From contig CALDCB010000008.1 of assembly GCA_937937585.1 (NCBI GenBank), positions 186,001-250,000 on the forward strand: 64,000 nucleotides of DNA, in the 5' to 3' direction. Below the pieces are notes generated by a model that had not been told where the DNA came from, did not search any database, and saw nothing but the letters and a program-made list of their open reading frames with translations. Below, piece after piece: positions 1 to 8,930 of the stretch. The position numbers and the translations under genes are program-made. Within the stretch, counting starts at the first letter, position 1; every line of letters starts with the position of its first letter. The DNA comes from an uncultured Coriobacteriaceae bacterium (GTDB taxonomy: Bacteria; Actinomycetota; Coriobacteriia; Coriobacteriales; Eggerthellaceae).

Positions 1-1382
1 GCCTGCTTGAAGAATTTCTTCGGGTCGGTCTTCCCCCAGGCAAGCAGAGGGCACACCGCCAGAATGAACAGGTACACGATACCCAGCGGGCGCGCAATGG
101 AGTCATACGACGTGGTACCCAGCGACTGACCGCCAAACGGAAGCCACGAAGGCAGCGCGGATGAAACAGTCATGTACGTAAGCAGAAGCGTGAACACGAT
201 CATGATCACGTTGTTGAAGTAGTAGGCAGCGTCCTTGGAAACCATGTTCTCGACGTCATCGCCGCCCTCGGTCTCGGCGCCGAACTGCTTCCAGCGCAAC
301 GCCAAGCCGACGATGCCGGCCAGAACCGCAAGCGCGATCAGCGAGCCGAACAGCGCGAGCGAAACGGGATCGCCTTCGAACGCATGAACGGACTGAACGA
401 TGCCCGAACGGGAAATGAACGTACCCACGATGACGAACGCGAACGCAAGGCAAGCGCACATAACAGCCCAGCGCTTGAAAGCGCCGCGCTGACGGTAAAC
501 CGTGAAGGTGTGAATAAGGGCAACGCCCACCAACCACGAAAGCAAGCTGGCGTTCTCGACCGGGTCCCAGCCCCAGTAGCCGCCCCAGCCCAGCACAACG
601 TAAGCCCACACGGCGCCAAGGCCGATGCCCGCGCCCAGGAAAAGCCAGCTGAACAGCGTGAAGCGAGAGGCGCGCTCGACCCACTTCGCCGACGAATCGC
701 CAACAATGAGCGTGGCGATGGCGTACGCGAACGGCACTGCCATGCCGGCGTAGCCCACGAACAGAACAGGCGGGTGAATGGCCATGGCCCAATGCTCAAG
801 CAGCGAGTTCATGCCGTTCATGGAAGCGGCGGCGGTAAGGGATCCGTCGGAATTGAAGTAACTTGCCGGGGTTGCCGCGAAAGGCATGTTGCTTTCGGAG
901 AAGACAAGAACGCCCAAGAAGGCAAGCAGGACCACGTTCATGACCAGGATGGCCATGTTGTCCATCGACGAGGCGCCCTTGCGCGAGCGAACGCACAGCG
1001 CAACCACGAACAGCGAGATGGTGAAGGCCCAGAACATCAACGAGCCCGCACGACCCGCCCACAGGCCCGACAACTTGTAGAGCCAAGCAAGGTTGCTGGT
1101 AGAAAGCGAACGCTCCTGCAGCACGTACAGGATTGAGTAGTCGCCCGCGAAGAAACAGTAAACCAGAATGGCGCAGCAAACGAACAGGGCTGCCGCAACG
1201 ACCGCGGACAGCACGCGGCCAAGCTTCGAAAGCGCGGCAGCGCGGTCGTTCGCCCCCTGCCCTTCCACCGTGCCCGCCTTACCGGATCGGGCAGAAAGAA
1301 CCTGACCCGCAGCAAGCAGAACCGTTGCAGCGATGGCGGCAACAAGGGAAACGATCAAACATCCGTAGCCGAACATGGACAT
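1..1382 (-). CDS. ccmF: Cytochrome c heme lyase subunit CcmF (3' end outside window)
   Basis: CcmF is the membrane subunit that attaches heme delivered by CcmE to apocytochrome c outside the membrane. Reading leftward from an ATG at 1382, about 460 codons are open to the window edge. The translation is strongly hydrophobic with many membrane segments. It holds the heme-handling WWD-type motif WGGYWGWDPVENAS near residue 265 and a conserved HPP histidine near residue 201, followed by an aromatic-rich helix. The length before the edge and the HPP motif favour CcmF over the shorter CcsA/CcmC relatives. An in-frame ATG at 1376 is an alternative start. It follows ccmE by only 5 bases, so the two are an operon that continues beyond the window. 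Family assignment is firm; the C-terminus is unseen. Confidence 0.93.
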   Translation of the reverse strand, partial: MSMFGYGCLIVSLVAAIAATVLLAAGQVLSARSGKAGTVEGQGANDRAAALSKLGRVLSAVVAAALFVCCAILVYCFFAGDYSILYVLQERSLSTSNLAWLYKLSGLWAGRAGSLMFWAFTISLFVVALCVRSRKGASSMDNMAILVMNVVLLAFLGVLVFSESNMPFAATPASYFNSDGSLTAAASMNGMNSLLEHWAMAIHPPVLFVGYAGMAVPFAYAIATLIVGDSSAKWVERASRFTLFSWLFLGAGIGLGAVWAYVVLGWGGYWGWDPVENASLLSWLVGVALIHTFTVYRQRGAFKRWAVMCACLAFAFVIVGTFISRSGIVQSVHAFEGDPVSLALFGSLIALAVLAGIVGLALRWKQFGAETEGGDDVENMVSKDAAYYFNNVIMIVFTLLLTYMTVSSALPSWLPFGGQSLGTTSYDSIARPLGIVYLFILAVCPLLAWGKTDPKKFFKQ

Positions 1383-1387
1383 GCTGG

Positions 1388-2062
1388 TTATCCTTCCAGA
1401 GCGACCTCGGTCGCAACGAACTTGCCTGAAGAAGAAAGCGAGCCGGTAAGAACGACGGACGAGCCCTCGGAAAGGTTGTCGGGCAAGCCGCCCTCAAACG
1501 AAACGGGAAGCTGAACGTCGGGCGTCTCGGAGTCTTGCACGACGAAGCGCTGATCGGCCGTTGCAGAGGCAATCGAGCCCGCCGCAACCGTTCCCACGAT
1601 TTTGACTGGCTTATCGTAGACATCGGCACCGTACGAAAGCAGCTTCTCAATCGAAAGGGCCTCGGATGCGTTCTCGTACTTCGAGGGGCACTTCGTGACC
1701 AGCTCGGCGCACTGCAGCACGCCGTCGGAGCCAACCTTGCCGGTGCAGATAGCCTCGACGTCGTTGCCGAACGTGGAGGAAACGCCACCGTCGTAGCGAA
1801 CTTTCAAAGCGGTCTGTGCATCGGGGTCGGCCTCGGAATCGTAAATCGAGAACACGAGCACGTTGTTGTCGGTAGAGAACGAGTTGGGCACAACCTTGCC
1901 CGAAACCTTGACCTTGGCATCGTGAAGCGAACCCGAAGCGGCTTCGGCAACAGAGACATTGCGCGCCGCAGAGCTTCCGCCCACAACAGCCAACACGACG
2001 ACAAGAACGATGACGATGACGCCAGTGACCGCCATCATCCTGCGCTTGGTTTTCGTATTCAT
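1388..2062 (-). CDS. ccmE: Heme chaperone CcmE, CxxxY type, with a second OB-like domain
   Basis: CcmE carries heme covalently between CcmC and CcmF. The 224-residue product starts at the ATG at 2062, preceded by a GGGAGGT ribosome site; the longer ORF reading would bury that site. Residues 8-35 form one membrane anchor, followed by an exported OB-fold domain. The canonical heme-binding histidine is replaced by a C-x3-Y motif, CPSKY, with Cys125 and Tyr129, as in the cysteine-type CcmE of Desulfovibrio and archaea. Unlike ordinary CcmE, about 80 more residues follow (roughly 145-224) and resemble another OB-type strand pattern ending in a GxF.AxEV segment. It is immediately upstream of ccmF. 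Confidence 0.9.
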   Translation of the reverse strand: MNTKTKRRMMAVTGVIVIVLVVVLAVVGGSSAARNVSVAEAASGSLHDAKVKVSGKVVPNSFSTDNNVLVFSIYDSEADPDAQTALKVRYDGGVSSTFGNDVEAICTGKVGSDGVLQCAELVTKCPSKYENASEALSIEKLLSYGADVYDKPVKIVGTVAAGSIASATADQRFVVQDSETPDVQLPVSFEGGLPDNLSEGSSVVLTGSLSSSGKFVATEVALEG

Positions 2063-2233
2063 GTAGCTACCTCCCAGCCAACGTCGCACAAGACGTGCGC
2101 CGGCGTATTAACCCATAGGGGGTAGATTAATCGAGAAGCAAGCAGGGTTCGACCGATTCAAACCATCTGCAGATCAAAACCCGAATCACAAAGCAGCAAG
2201 CACGACAAAGCCGAGTATATGGGCAAAGCCGAA

Positions 2234-3439
2234 CTACTTCGCCATCTTCTTAGCGGCGAACGCAAGCGCCGTGACTTCGGCTGCGATGGCAAGCAGCGCA
2301 AACGGGAAAGCAATCAGCGGAAGCGCACCGAACGGGGCCGACGAAACGGCGATGCCGGCAATGGCTGCACCAATGGCATTACCCAGCTGCAAGAACGAGC
2401 TTGAAAGAGCAATGGCCATACGCGCGCCCTCGCCCGCGATGGACGCCAAAAGCGTGTTCTGAACAGGCAGAAACGCCCATGCGAACAGCTGATACAGGCA
2501 AAGGGCGCCAACAAGGCCCAAACCCGCGCCCTCGCAGAAGAAGATCAAAAGCAGCGACAGCGTCGAGCAAATGAAGCTGGTCATAATCGCAGTGCGAAGG
2601 CCCGCGCGGTCGGCAAGCCAACCGTGAAGTTTCGTGCCCAGCATGCTCATCAGGCCGACGACCAGTAAGACGATGCTCAGATACGCGTTGAATTGCGGCG
2701 CGAACGCATCCAAGAACGGCGTGACGTACGTATAGAAACAGGCGAAAGCGCAAACCATGAAAGTCGTGCCGGCGTAGGCGAGCATGACCGCCTTGTTCGC
2801 CAGCGGAGCAAGGCGCTGCTTAACGGTAAGGTCCTCGGTGTCGGGGGCCGTGTTCGGGAACACCTTAGCTATAACAAGGAAGGCTGCCACCGCGAAGATG
2901 GCAATGACCAGGTACGCGCTCTGCCAGTTAACGCTCTCGCGCAATGCGCGGGCAATAGGCATGGCCAAAACCGATGCCGCGCTGAAACCAAGGGCCACGT
3001 TGGCCATGGCGCTTGCCTGCTTGCCGGGTGCGGCAAGCTTCTGCGAAGCGGAATACGCCGTGGCCACGAAAGCGCCGTTGCCCATTCCCATGATGCCGCG
3101 GGCAACCATCTGAAGCGGGAAGATGCTGGTAACCGCAGTCATAAGAAGGCCGACTGCCATGCACGCCAAGCCAATCAGAAGCTGGACGCGAGCGGAATAG
3201 CGCGCAGTCAGCATGACGATGACGGGCGCCAGAAAGGCGTTGATCAGGCCGAATGCCGTCATAAGAAGGCTAACCTGACCAAGCGAGATGCCAAGCGTTG
3301 CGGCAACCTGGTCGGGCACGCCCAAGATGTACTGCTGAGAGCAACCCAGAACAAAGCAGCAGAGCGCCAAAAGCCAGATCAACCTCGAAGAACCCTTTTC
3401 AGATTCCATGCCCTTAGCTTCACCGCGTGCTTCGTCCAT
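2234..3439 (-). CDS. Major facilitator superfamily transporter (paralogue A)
   Basis: A 401-residue inner-membrane protein with about 12 hydrophobic segments in two halves, typical of MFS secondary transporters. The start at 3439 has an AAAGGGG site six bases upstream. It shares long similar stretches with the MFS protein at 4868-6064, including the early QQY.LGVPDQ segment and the AAPGKQASAMA and VLAMPIARALR segments after helix 5, so the two are paralogues. The substrate cannot be read from sequence; the overall style resembles drug, sugar-efflux or arabinose-efflux type permeases. Its start faces the leucine-rich-repeat gene across a 95-base divergent promoter region. Confidence 0.88.
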   Translation of the reverse strand: MDEARGEAKGMESEKGSSRLIWLLALCCFVLGCSQQYILGVPDQVAATLGISLGQVSLLMTAFGLINAFLAPVIVMLTARYSARVQLLIGLACMAVGLLMTAVTSIFPLQMVARGIMGMGNGAFVATAYSASQKLAAPGKQASAMANVALGFSAASVLAMPIARALRESVNWQSAYLVIAIFAVAAFLVIAKVFPNTAPDTEDLTVKQRLAPLANKAVMLAYAGTTFMVCAFACFYTYVTPFLDAFAPQFNAYLSIVLLVVGLMSMLGTKLHGWLADRAGLRTAIMTSFICSTLSLLLIFFCEGAGLGLVGALCLYQLFAWAFLPVQNTLLASIAGEGARMAIALSSSFLQLGNAIGAAIAGIAVSSAPFGALPLIAFPFALLAIAAEVTALAFAAKKMAK

Positions 3440-3534
3440 GCAAGGCCCCTTTCAAGAAAAAACGCCGCGTGTGCGGCGCGATACAAATCCAACGGTATAT
3501 TTTAAAGGAGCAAACGAAAAGGAGCAAAGCGCGC

Positions 3535-4794
3535 ATGGCCGACCACCCCGAAACCAAACTTGCCACACAAGATGCAGCCGCACAGCAAGCTGCGGCGGCC
3601 GTCGTCGGCGGGCCCGAAGCGAACGACGCGCCAACCCTCACCAACCGGGCGCAAGCGAACGACGCGCCCGAAACCATCGTCGACAGCGATGGCGTCGTCT
3701 ACCGCAAAACGCCTGACGGGCTGGTGCTTGAGGACGCATCGGAAAGCCAGGCGCGCGCCTACCGCGTGATGGACGGAACCGTCGGCATCGGCAACCTCGC
3801 TTTCGCCGGCAACACGTCCCTCGAGATGATCGCCATTCCCCAGGGCGTTCGCTGGATCGGCGATTCCGCTTTCAGCGCCTGTGAGAACCTGGCGACCGCG
3901 GTTCTTCCCGATTCCCTTGAGTGCATCGAGGACTGGGCGTTCTTCGGGTCGTCCATCGAATCGCTTCACATTCCCGCAGCTTGCAGCCACATAGGGTCGT
4001 GCGCGCTGGTGGCCGACGGCGGAGGCAAATCGGAAATGTGGACCAGCGGACGATCGCTCAACCTGTACGAGATCTCGATCGACCCCGAAAACGCCTGCTT
4101 CTACCTAGCGTCCGACGTTCTGTGCGCACGTAATGCGGCAGCCGACGGCGGCGACGTGGCCGTGTTGTACATCGGCCCCGCCACCAGCGTGATCATCCCC
4201 AAAGAAGTGACCGAGATCGGCCCCATGGCGTTCGCGAACGCGTCCACGTTGGAAGAGCTGGTCGTGCACGGCGGTGTGAAGAAGCTGGGGCCGTCGGCGC
4301 TTGCGCTCAGCGAGCCTCCGCGCCGCATCGTCATCGGGCTTTCGCCCGCGGTAGACGGACACGATCGGCTTAAGATCGAACCGCCGCGCAACGAGGCGGG
4401 CCTGAACGCCGTGAACCGCATGTTCAAAACGGACATCATCGACCCTGCGCTCATCATGGCCGAGATGGACCGCGCCACCCTCAACCAGAACGACCACTTC
4501 GCGCGCTATGGAACGATGGTCGACCGCCTAGCCGACCCCATCTTCCTCAGCCCGACCATGCGCGACCAGTTCACGTCTTTTCTGCGTAACAAGATCTGGA
4601 CCGTTTGCAGCCTGTTCCGCGATCGCGGGAACACCGACGGCATCAAGAAGCTCGTCGATACGGGAGTGCTGGACACCGAAACGTTCACCAAGGTCATCGA
4701 CCAGGCAACCGACGAAGGAGACACCGCCATGGTGGCGCAGTTGCTTCAGCTGAAGCGCGACGCCGAACAGGACGACGACCCGTTCGCGTTGTAG
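3535..4794 (+). CDS. BspA-type leucine-rich-repeat protein, no export signal seen
   Basis: A 419-residue protein starting at the ATG at 3535, ten bases after a GGAG; the ORF is open further upstream but those residues are charged and overlap the neighbouring promoter region. Residues 75-130 and about 200-255 hold LRR_5 (Treponema/BspA-like) repeats with the typical I..LAFAGN.SLE...IP pattern. The N-terminus is low-complexity, rich in Ala, Asp and Asn, with no signal peptide. The C-terminal 110 residues are helical and acidic. BspA-like repeats are usually found on secreted adhesins, so a cytoplasmic location is unexpected. It sits between two MFS paralogues on the opposite strand. Function unknown. 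Confidence 0.8.
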   Translation: MADHPETKLATQDAAAQQAAAAVVGGPEANDAPTLTNRAQANDAPETIVDSDGVVYRKTPDGLVLEDASESQARAYRVMDGTVGIGNLAFAGNTSLEMIAIPQGVRWIGDSAFSACENLATAVLPDSLECIEDWAFFGSSIESLHIPAACSHIGSCALVADGGGKSEMWTSGRSLNLYEISIDPENACFYLASDVLCARNAAADGGDVAVLYIGPATSVIIPKEVTEIGPMAFANASTLEELVVHGGVKKLGPSALALSEPPRRIVIGLSPAVDGHDRLKIEPPRNEAGLNAVNRMFKTDIIDPALIMAEMDRATLNQNDHFARYGTMVDRLADPIFLSPTMRDQFTSFLRNKIWTVCSLFRDRGNTDGIKKLVDTGVLDTETFTKVIDQATDEGDTAMVAQLLQLKRDAEQDDDPFAL

Positions 4795-4867
4795 GAGGCG
4801 AGCAGTCGGTTCGCTCGGGCTGCCGCAAGCCGGCACCAAGCAAACCAAGCGCCCGCAAGCTGCGGCT

Positions 4868-6064
4868 TTATGCCCTCTTCCCCGAACGACGAGGCAACTG
4901 CCCCTTTCGAAATGAGAACTCTTCGAAGCCGAACGCGGCCAAAATGAAGGGGACGGCGACCAACGGCAAGACCATAACGGGAGCAACCGCAATGACCACG
5001 CCGGCGATGGGCGCACCGAGCGCATTGCCCATCTGCATGAACGAATTCGAAAGCGAAAGTGCCATGGCCGAACCTTCGCCGGCCAGGTCCGTCAGCACCA
5101 CGTTCTGAACAGGAACGAACATCCACGCCGCGCCCATCCACAGCAATAGCGGCGGGATAACGCCATAACCAGCGCCTTCAAGTGCAAACGTCGCCGCAAG
5201 CATAAGCGCTATCGAGATCAGACAGAACTCGATAGCCGTGCGCGGGCTGAAGCGGTCGGCGATAACGCCGCAAAGCTTCGTACCGATCAGGCTCATGATT
5301 CCCAGGCCGAACAGGACAACGCTGGTGCCTGATCCAAGCTCGGGCATGACTGTGTCGATGAACGGTGTGATGTAGGTGTAGAACACGCTGAAGGCAATGA
5401 AAACGAACAGCGATCCGGCAAGCGCCGACACGACCGCCTTGTTGGCAAGCGGCGCCAAGCGATCCTTGGCCGAAGACGAGGCGTTTGCAGATTTGATCTC
5501 GGGAATCAAGCGCATGACGGCCACGATGCCAACCAAGCCGAGCACAGCAAGCACCAGGTAGGCAGAATGCCAGCTGATAATGTCGCGAAGGGCACGAGCG
5601 ATGGGCATGGCCAAAACCGACGAAGCGCTGAAGCCCAGGGCAACATCCGCCATAGCGGACGCCTGTTTGCCCGGAGCCGCAAGCGACTGCGCGAGCGCGT
5701 AGGCGGTTACCACGAAGACGCCGTTGCCCAAGCCGACAAGGCCACGCGAGAAGATGAGCAGCCCGAAGTTGTTCGTCAAGCCCATCAGAGCTAAACCGGC
5801 AACAATGAGCACCATGCCCCCAATAAGCTGCTTGCGCTGCGACCACTTCGCCGTAACCATGATGGCAACTGGCGCAAGCAAGGCATTGATCAGCGCATAC
5901 GCCGTCATAAGAAGGCTGATCGCCGAAAGCGAGACGCCGGTGTCGGAAGCGATTTGGTCAGGCACGCCCAACAAGTATTGCTGAGCGCTGCCCAAAATGA
6001 AACAGCATACGGCAAGAAGCCAAACCAGCCCGTTCGACGATTTCGAAGAAGCGCCCTCGTTCAT
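4868..6064 (-). CDS. Major facilitator superfamily transporter (paralogue B)
   Basis: A 398-residue MFS protein with about 12 membrane segments, clearly paralogous to the product of 2234-3439: both share the first-helix pattern LLA.CCF.LG, the QQY.LGVPDQ segment, the AAPGKQASAMA loop and VLAMPIARALR. I chose the ATG at 6064; a GTG at 6085 in the same frame is possible, and the AAAGG lying between them is 13 bases from the ATG. Substrate unknown. The gene converges on the leucine-rich-repeat gene, leaving 73 bases between stops. The upstream region to the tRNA terminator is about 140 bases and presumably holds its promoter. Confidence 0.87.
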   Translation of the reverse strand: MNEGASSKSSNGLVWLLAVCCFILGSAQQYLLGVPDQIASDTGVSLSAISLLMTAYALINALLAPVAIMVTAKWSQRKQLIGGMVLIVAGLALMGLTNNFGLLIFSRGLVGLGNGVFVVTAYALAQSLAAPGKQASAMADVALGFSASSVLAMPIARALRDIISWHSAYLVLAVLGLVGIVAVMRLIPEIKSANASSSAKDRLAPLANKAVVSALAGSLFVFIAFSVFYTYITPFIDTVMPELGSGTSVVLFGLGIMSLIGTKLCGVIADRFSPRTAIEFCLISIALMLAATFALEGAGYGVIPPLLLWMGAAWMFVPVQNVVLTDLAGEGSAMALSLSNSFMQMGNALGAPIAGVVIAVAPVMVLPLVAVPFILAAFGFEEFSFRKGQLPRRSGKRA

Positions 6065-6205
6065 ATGCGCAATTCGACCTTTCACTCATTAACCCCAAAT
6101 TACTTTGAAGCGCTGCGACTTAGCCTCGATTCACCAAGCGAGCTCGCGATTTCGCGTGCCATTGTCACGCGATTGTCACACGAAGGCGGAAAATCGCCTT
6201 CCCGT

Positions 6206-6240
6206 AAAGAAAAAGGTCAGGAGGAATAACCCCCTGACCT
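6206..6240 (-). terminator. Intrinsic terminator of the tRNA-Ala gene
   Basis: Arms AGGTCAGG (6214-6221) and CCTGACCT (6233-6240) form an 8-bp stem. On the minus strand it is followed by a T-rich stretch (complement of the AAAGAAAAA run at 6206-6214). It lies 10 bases downstream of the tRNA 3' end. Confidence 0.8.
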
Positions 6241-6250
6241 GCAATTTCCG

Positions 6251-6326
6251 TGGTGGAGATGATGGGATTCGAACCCACGACCCCTACGTTGCGAACGTAA
6301 TGCTCTCCCAGCTGAGCTACATCCCC
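6251..6326 (-). tRNA. tRNA-Ala, anticodon CGC
   Basis: The minus strand folds into a complete cloverleaf: a seven-pair acceptor stem starting GGGGATG with one G-T pair, a four-pair D stem, and an anticodon stem whose loop reads TTCGCAA, giving anticodon CGC for the alanine codon GCG. The T loop is TTCGAAT and the T stem GTGGG/CCCAT. The 3' CCA is encoded (6251-6253). It has its own promoter to the right and its own terminator to the left, so it is a single-gene transcription unit. Confidence 0.95.
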
Positions 6327-6356
6327 ACGTAAATGCGCTGTCCTGCGCAAGAAAGT

Positions 6357-6385
6357 ATTGTGCGGTTTGCTCCCCGTTTTGTCAA
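6357..6385 (-). promoter_or_regulatory. Sigma70-type promoter of tRNA-Ala
   Basis: On the minus strand TTGACA (6380-6385) and CACAAT (6357-6362) are 17 bases apart. The -10 box ends about 30 bases before the mature tRNA 5' end. The -35 box is perfect and the -10 box matches four of six positions. Confidence 0.7.
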
Positions 6386-6419
6386 ACAAGGTGCCGCGTC
6401 TTCAAAAGAACCCTACGCG

Positions 6420-6773
6420 CTAAGCAAGAACTTCTTCCTCGGAAGCCTCTTCAGAAGCGTCGGAAGAAGCAGCGCCAAGCTCGTCCTCTTCGGCCTGAGG
6501 AACGAACGGCTCGAAGATAGGCTCGCCGTTCTGAGAAAGCTCGACGGCGCCGGTGAGAATATCAACGTACTGATACGACTGACGAGCGGTGCGGCCGCGC
6601 TTGCGATCAACCTCCATTACGAACAGACGGGGGTGAACCTGCGTAAGGACGCCCTCGCTCTCAACGATCTTCGAGCGACCCATGTTCGCGCGAACCTTCA
6701 GGCGCTGGTCGACGTAGTTGCTAAGCGTGTCGTGAATGGTATTAACGAGATTTGCCTGCTGCTCCAAATCCAT
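6420..6773 (-). CDS. veg: Veg family protein
   Basis: A 117-residue protein. The ATG at 6773 was chosen because the longer reading would need a TTG and adds a non-conserved basic leader. The central part matches the Veg family (DUF1021): a K.RANMGRSKI segment, an E.EGVL strand, a P.LFVMEV strand and a SYQYVDILT motif, giving a small SH3-like barrel. The last 35 residues are an acidic Glu/Ser/Ala tail beyond the usual family end. In Bacillus veg lies next to ksgA and influences biofilm formation; the exact activity is not established. Here it also follows ksgA, 170 bases downstream. Confidence 0.85.
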   Translation of the reverse strand: MDLEQQANLVNTIHDTLSNYVDQRLKVRANMGRSKIVESEGVLTQVHPRLFVMEVDRKRGRTARQSYQYVDILTGAVELSQNGEPIFEPFVPQAEEDELGAASSDASEEASEEEVLA

Positions 6774-6943
6774 GCTGTGCTTCTTTCTGCGGTACGAAAA
6801 CAATCGTTCGGAATTCTAACACGCAAGTTGCGAACATCATGGAAACCCCATATCAAGGCACGAAAGCGCGCCCCATCACAGGGATCCTGAACCGGCAACT
6901 TGTGAAAAACGGCTAACTTGACGCCCGGCGCCAATGCCTCGAA

Positions 6944-7876
6944 TCAGCGCTCCAAGGCAAGATACGCCTTGCCCAACGCAATGAACTCGGCCTGCGAAAG
7001 CGTCTCACCGCGACGAGACGGCTCGATATCGCATGCGGCGAACATCCGAGGCAACGCCTTCACCGCGACATCATCCCCGCGGCTGGCGAAATATGCCTTG
7101 CAGGAGTTCGCGATGGTCTTGCGCCTGTTCGTGAACGAGGCATCGGCCATGACGCACGCAGCCGCGCGCTGCTCGGGCGACAGGGCGTTGCCGTCCGCAT
7201 CGGCCACCTGATGACGATCGAGCCTGACAACCATGCTCTCAACGTGGGGCGGCGGGAAGAAATTCCCGGGCGACACCAGGAACTTGTCAGCGGGCTTGGC
7301 AAACAACGACAGCTTCACCGTGTAGGCACCGTAGTTCTTGGTTCCAGGCGTTGCCATGATACGCTCGCCCACCTCGCGCTGAACCATGACCGTGGCGCTG
7401 TCCACAAACGAGAAGCGCTCGAAGAAGTCAAGGATGATGGTTGCGGCAACCGCGTACGGAAGGTTCGAGACGAACTTGTTCGGACGCACGTCCACGGAAA
7501 GACCCAACTGCGAACAAGCCGCATCAAGATCGGCTTCCTGCAGATCAAGCGCATCTTTCTGAATAAGCGCGAAACGATCGGCCCATTCGGCCAGCGTTCC
7601 TTCCAGCACCGCCGGAAGGTCGCGGTCGCGCTCAATCGAAATCACATGACCACTGCACTTCAGCAAAGCCTCAGTGAGCGTTCCGATGCCTGGGCCGACC
7701 TCCAAAACGAAATCGTCCGGCACCAAACCCGCAAGATCGGCGATCTTCTTGATGACATCGTCATTGACCAGGAAGTTCTGACCAAGCGCATGTTTTGTGG
7801 CCAGATCATGCGCCTGAAGAACCTCGCGCGTGGCACCCACTGCGGCAAGCGACGAAAGCTTCTCGGGGCTAGCCAC
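6944..7876 (-). CDS. ksgA: 16S rRNA adenine dimethyltransferase KsgA
   Basis: KsgA dimethylates two adjacent adenines in helix 45 of 16S rRNA late in small-subunit assembly. The 310-residue product has the family N-terminus HALGQNFLV (residues 30-37), the SAM-binding motif EVGPGIGTL near 59-67, and the adenine-binding NLPY motif at 138-141, followed by the helical C-terminal domain. The start is a GTG at 7876 with GAGG five bases upstream. It overlaps the stop of the upstream flavoprotein gene by 8 bases, so translation is probably coupled. Loss of KsgA classically gives kasugamycin resistance. Confidence 0.95.
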   Translation of the reverse strand: MASPEKLSSLAAVGATREVLQAHDLATKHALGQNFLVNDDVIKKIADLAGLVPDDFVLEVGPGIGTLTEALLKCSGHVISIERDRDLPAVLEGTLAEWADRFALIQKDALDLQEADLDAACSQLGLSVDVRPNKFVSNLPYAVAATIILDFFERFSFVDSATVMVQREVGERIMATPGTKNYGAYTVKLSLFAKPADKFLVSPGNFFPPPHVESMVVRLDRHQVADADGNALSPEQRAAACVMADASFTNRRKTIANSCKAYFASRGDDVAVKALPRMFAACDIEPSRRGETLSQAEFIALGKAYLALER

Positions 7877-8738
7877 GGCCGCCTCGCTTCCCCGACGGGC
7901 CCGAACCGCGCTTCCCCTGATTCTTCGAGGTTGAATGAATGTTCAGCTTGGGACGGCCCTGGGCGTTCTGCACGCCGGGCGCGTTCCTGTCGTCCGCATT
8001 TGCGGGCTGAGGCTCGGGCTTCGCAGCCGAAGCGGCATCTGCGGAAGAGCCACCCTTCCCCGCCTGCTTGCCAGGATGGGGCTTTGCGCCCGCGGCTTTC
8101 TCGGCCTTTTTCGCCTTGCGCGCCTGACGAAGGTTCTCGGCGTGAACGACGTGGATGCTCTCGATGTCATCTGCGGCAATGCGTGCGAAACCGACCTTCC
8201 GGCCTTCGGGAACGTACTCCTCGCCTTCAGCCGTGATCTGGCCGTCGGCATCGATCTTGCCCACCCAATCGACGATGCGATCCAGGCGAAAGCCGGCAAC
8301 GGCGCCCGCCGCGCGAACCTCGTCGATCAGCGCGTCATAACCGTTCGGGCCCGCACCCTCGCCGATGATATGCAAGGTCATGGGACGACGGCTGCCGCCA
8401 GCCTCCCAGGTCCAGAAGTAGGGCTGCAACCTGTCAAGCAAGGCCTTCATCGGGGCGGGAGCGCCCGAGAAATACACCGGCGAAACAATGATCAGCTCGT
8501 CGGACTCGTCAAGGATCTCGCGGATCTCATCCATGTCGTCCTCGAAGACGCACACATGGCCCTCGCTGTTCTTGCATCCGTCGCATCCCACACACGCCGA
8601 GATGGCAAGCTCGGACACGGGAGCCAGCGAGACCTCGTCATCGGGGCACTCGTCGATGCATGCCTCGAACAGCATCTCCGCCAAATGGGCGCTGCGGCCG
8701 TTCGACCTGGGCGAACCCACTATGATCAGTCGTTTCAT
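7869..8738 (-). CDS. NADPH-dependent FMN reductase-like flavoprotein with disordered tail
   Basis: The first 200 residues form a flavodoxin-like fold: a GSPRSNGRS phosphate-binding loop near residue 8, a CVGCDGC cysteine cluster near 48-54, and the VSPVYFSGAPAPMKALLDR segment typical of iron-sulfur flavoprotein and NADPH-FMN reductase relatives. The CxxCxxC cluster followed by another Cys suggests a possible Fe-S site, as in ISF proteins. The last 85 residues are Lys/Ala/Pro/Gly-rich and end in a basic GKRGGRG tail, perhaps for RNA or ribosome contact (inference). The ATG at 8738 follows AGAGGG. It is translationally coupled to ksgA and occupies the place that ribonuclease M5 holds in Bacillus. 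Confidence 0.8.
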   Translation of the reverse strand: MKRLIIVGSPRSNGRSAHLAEMLFEACIDECPDDEVSLAPVSELAISACVGCDGCKNSEGHVCVFEDDMDEIREILDESDELIIVSPVYFSGAPAPMKALLDRLQPYFWTWEAGGSRRPMTLHIIGEGAGPNGYDALIDEVRAAGAVAGFRLDRIVDWVGKIDADGQITAEGEEYVPEGRKVGFARIAADDIESIHVVHAENLRQARKAKKAEKAAGAKPHPGKQAGKGGSSADAASAAKPEPQPANADDRNAPGVQNAQGRPKLNIHSTSKNQGKRGSGPSGKRGGRG

Positions 8739-8930
8739 GCAGTTTTCCCTCTCTGAAACCACATCTGAATCGATTGCCGCCAGCCCGTACGGCCGACGGC
8801 AATCTGTTTGAATCTATCAAAGCGCCAACGCATTCCATGCGTTTAGCACCCAATCGCGGCGACGCCGCCTAAGCGCCCCTTTTCGTCGCGTCAGGCCTTT
8901 AAGCGGCGCGACCGATCACGCAAACGCACG

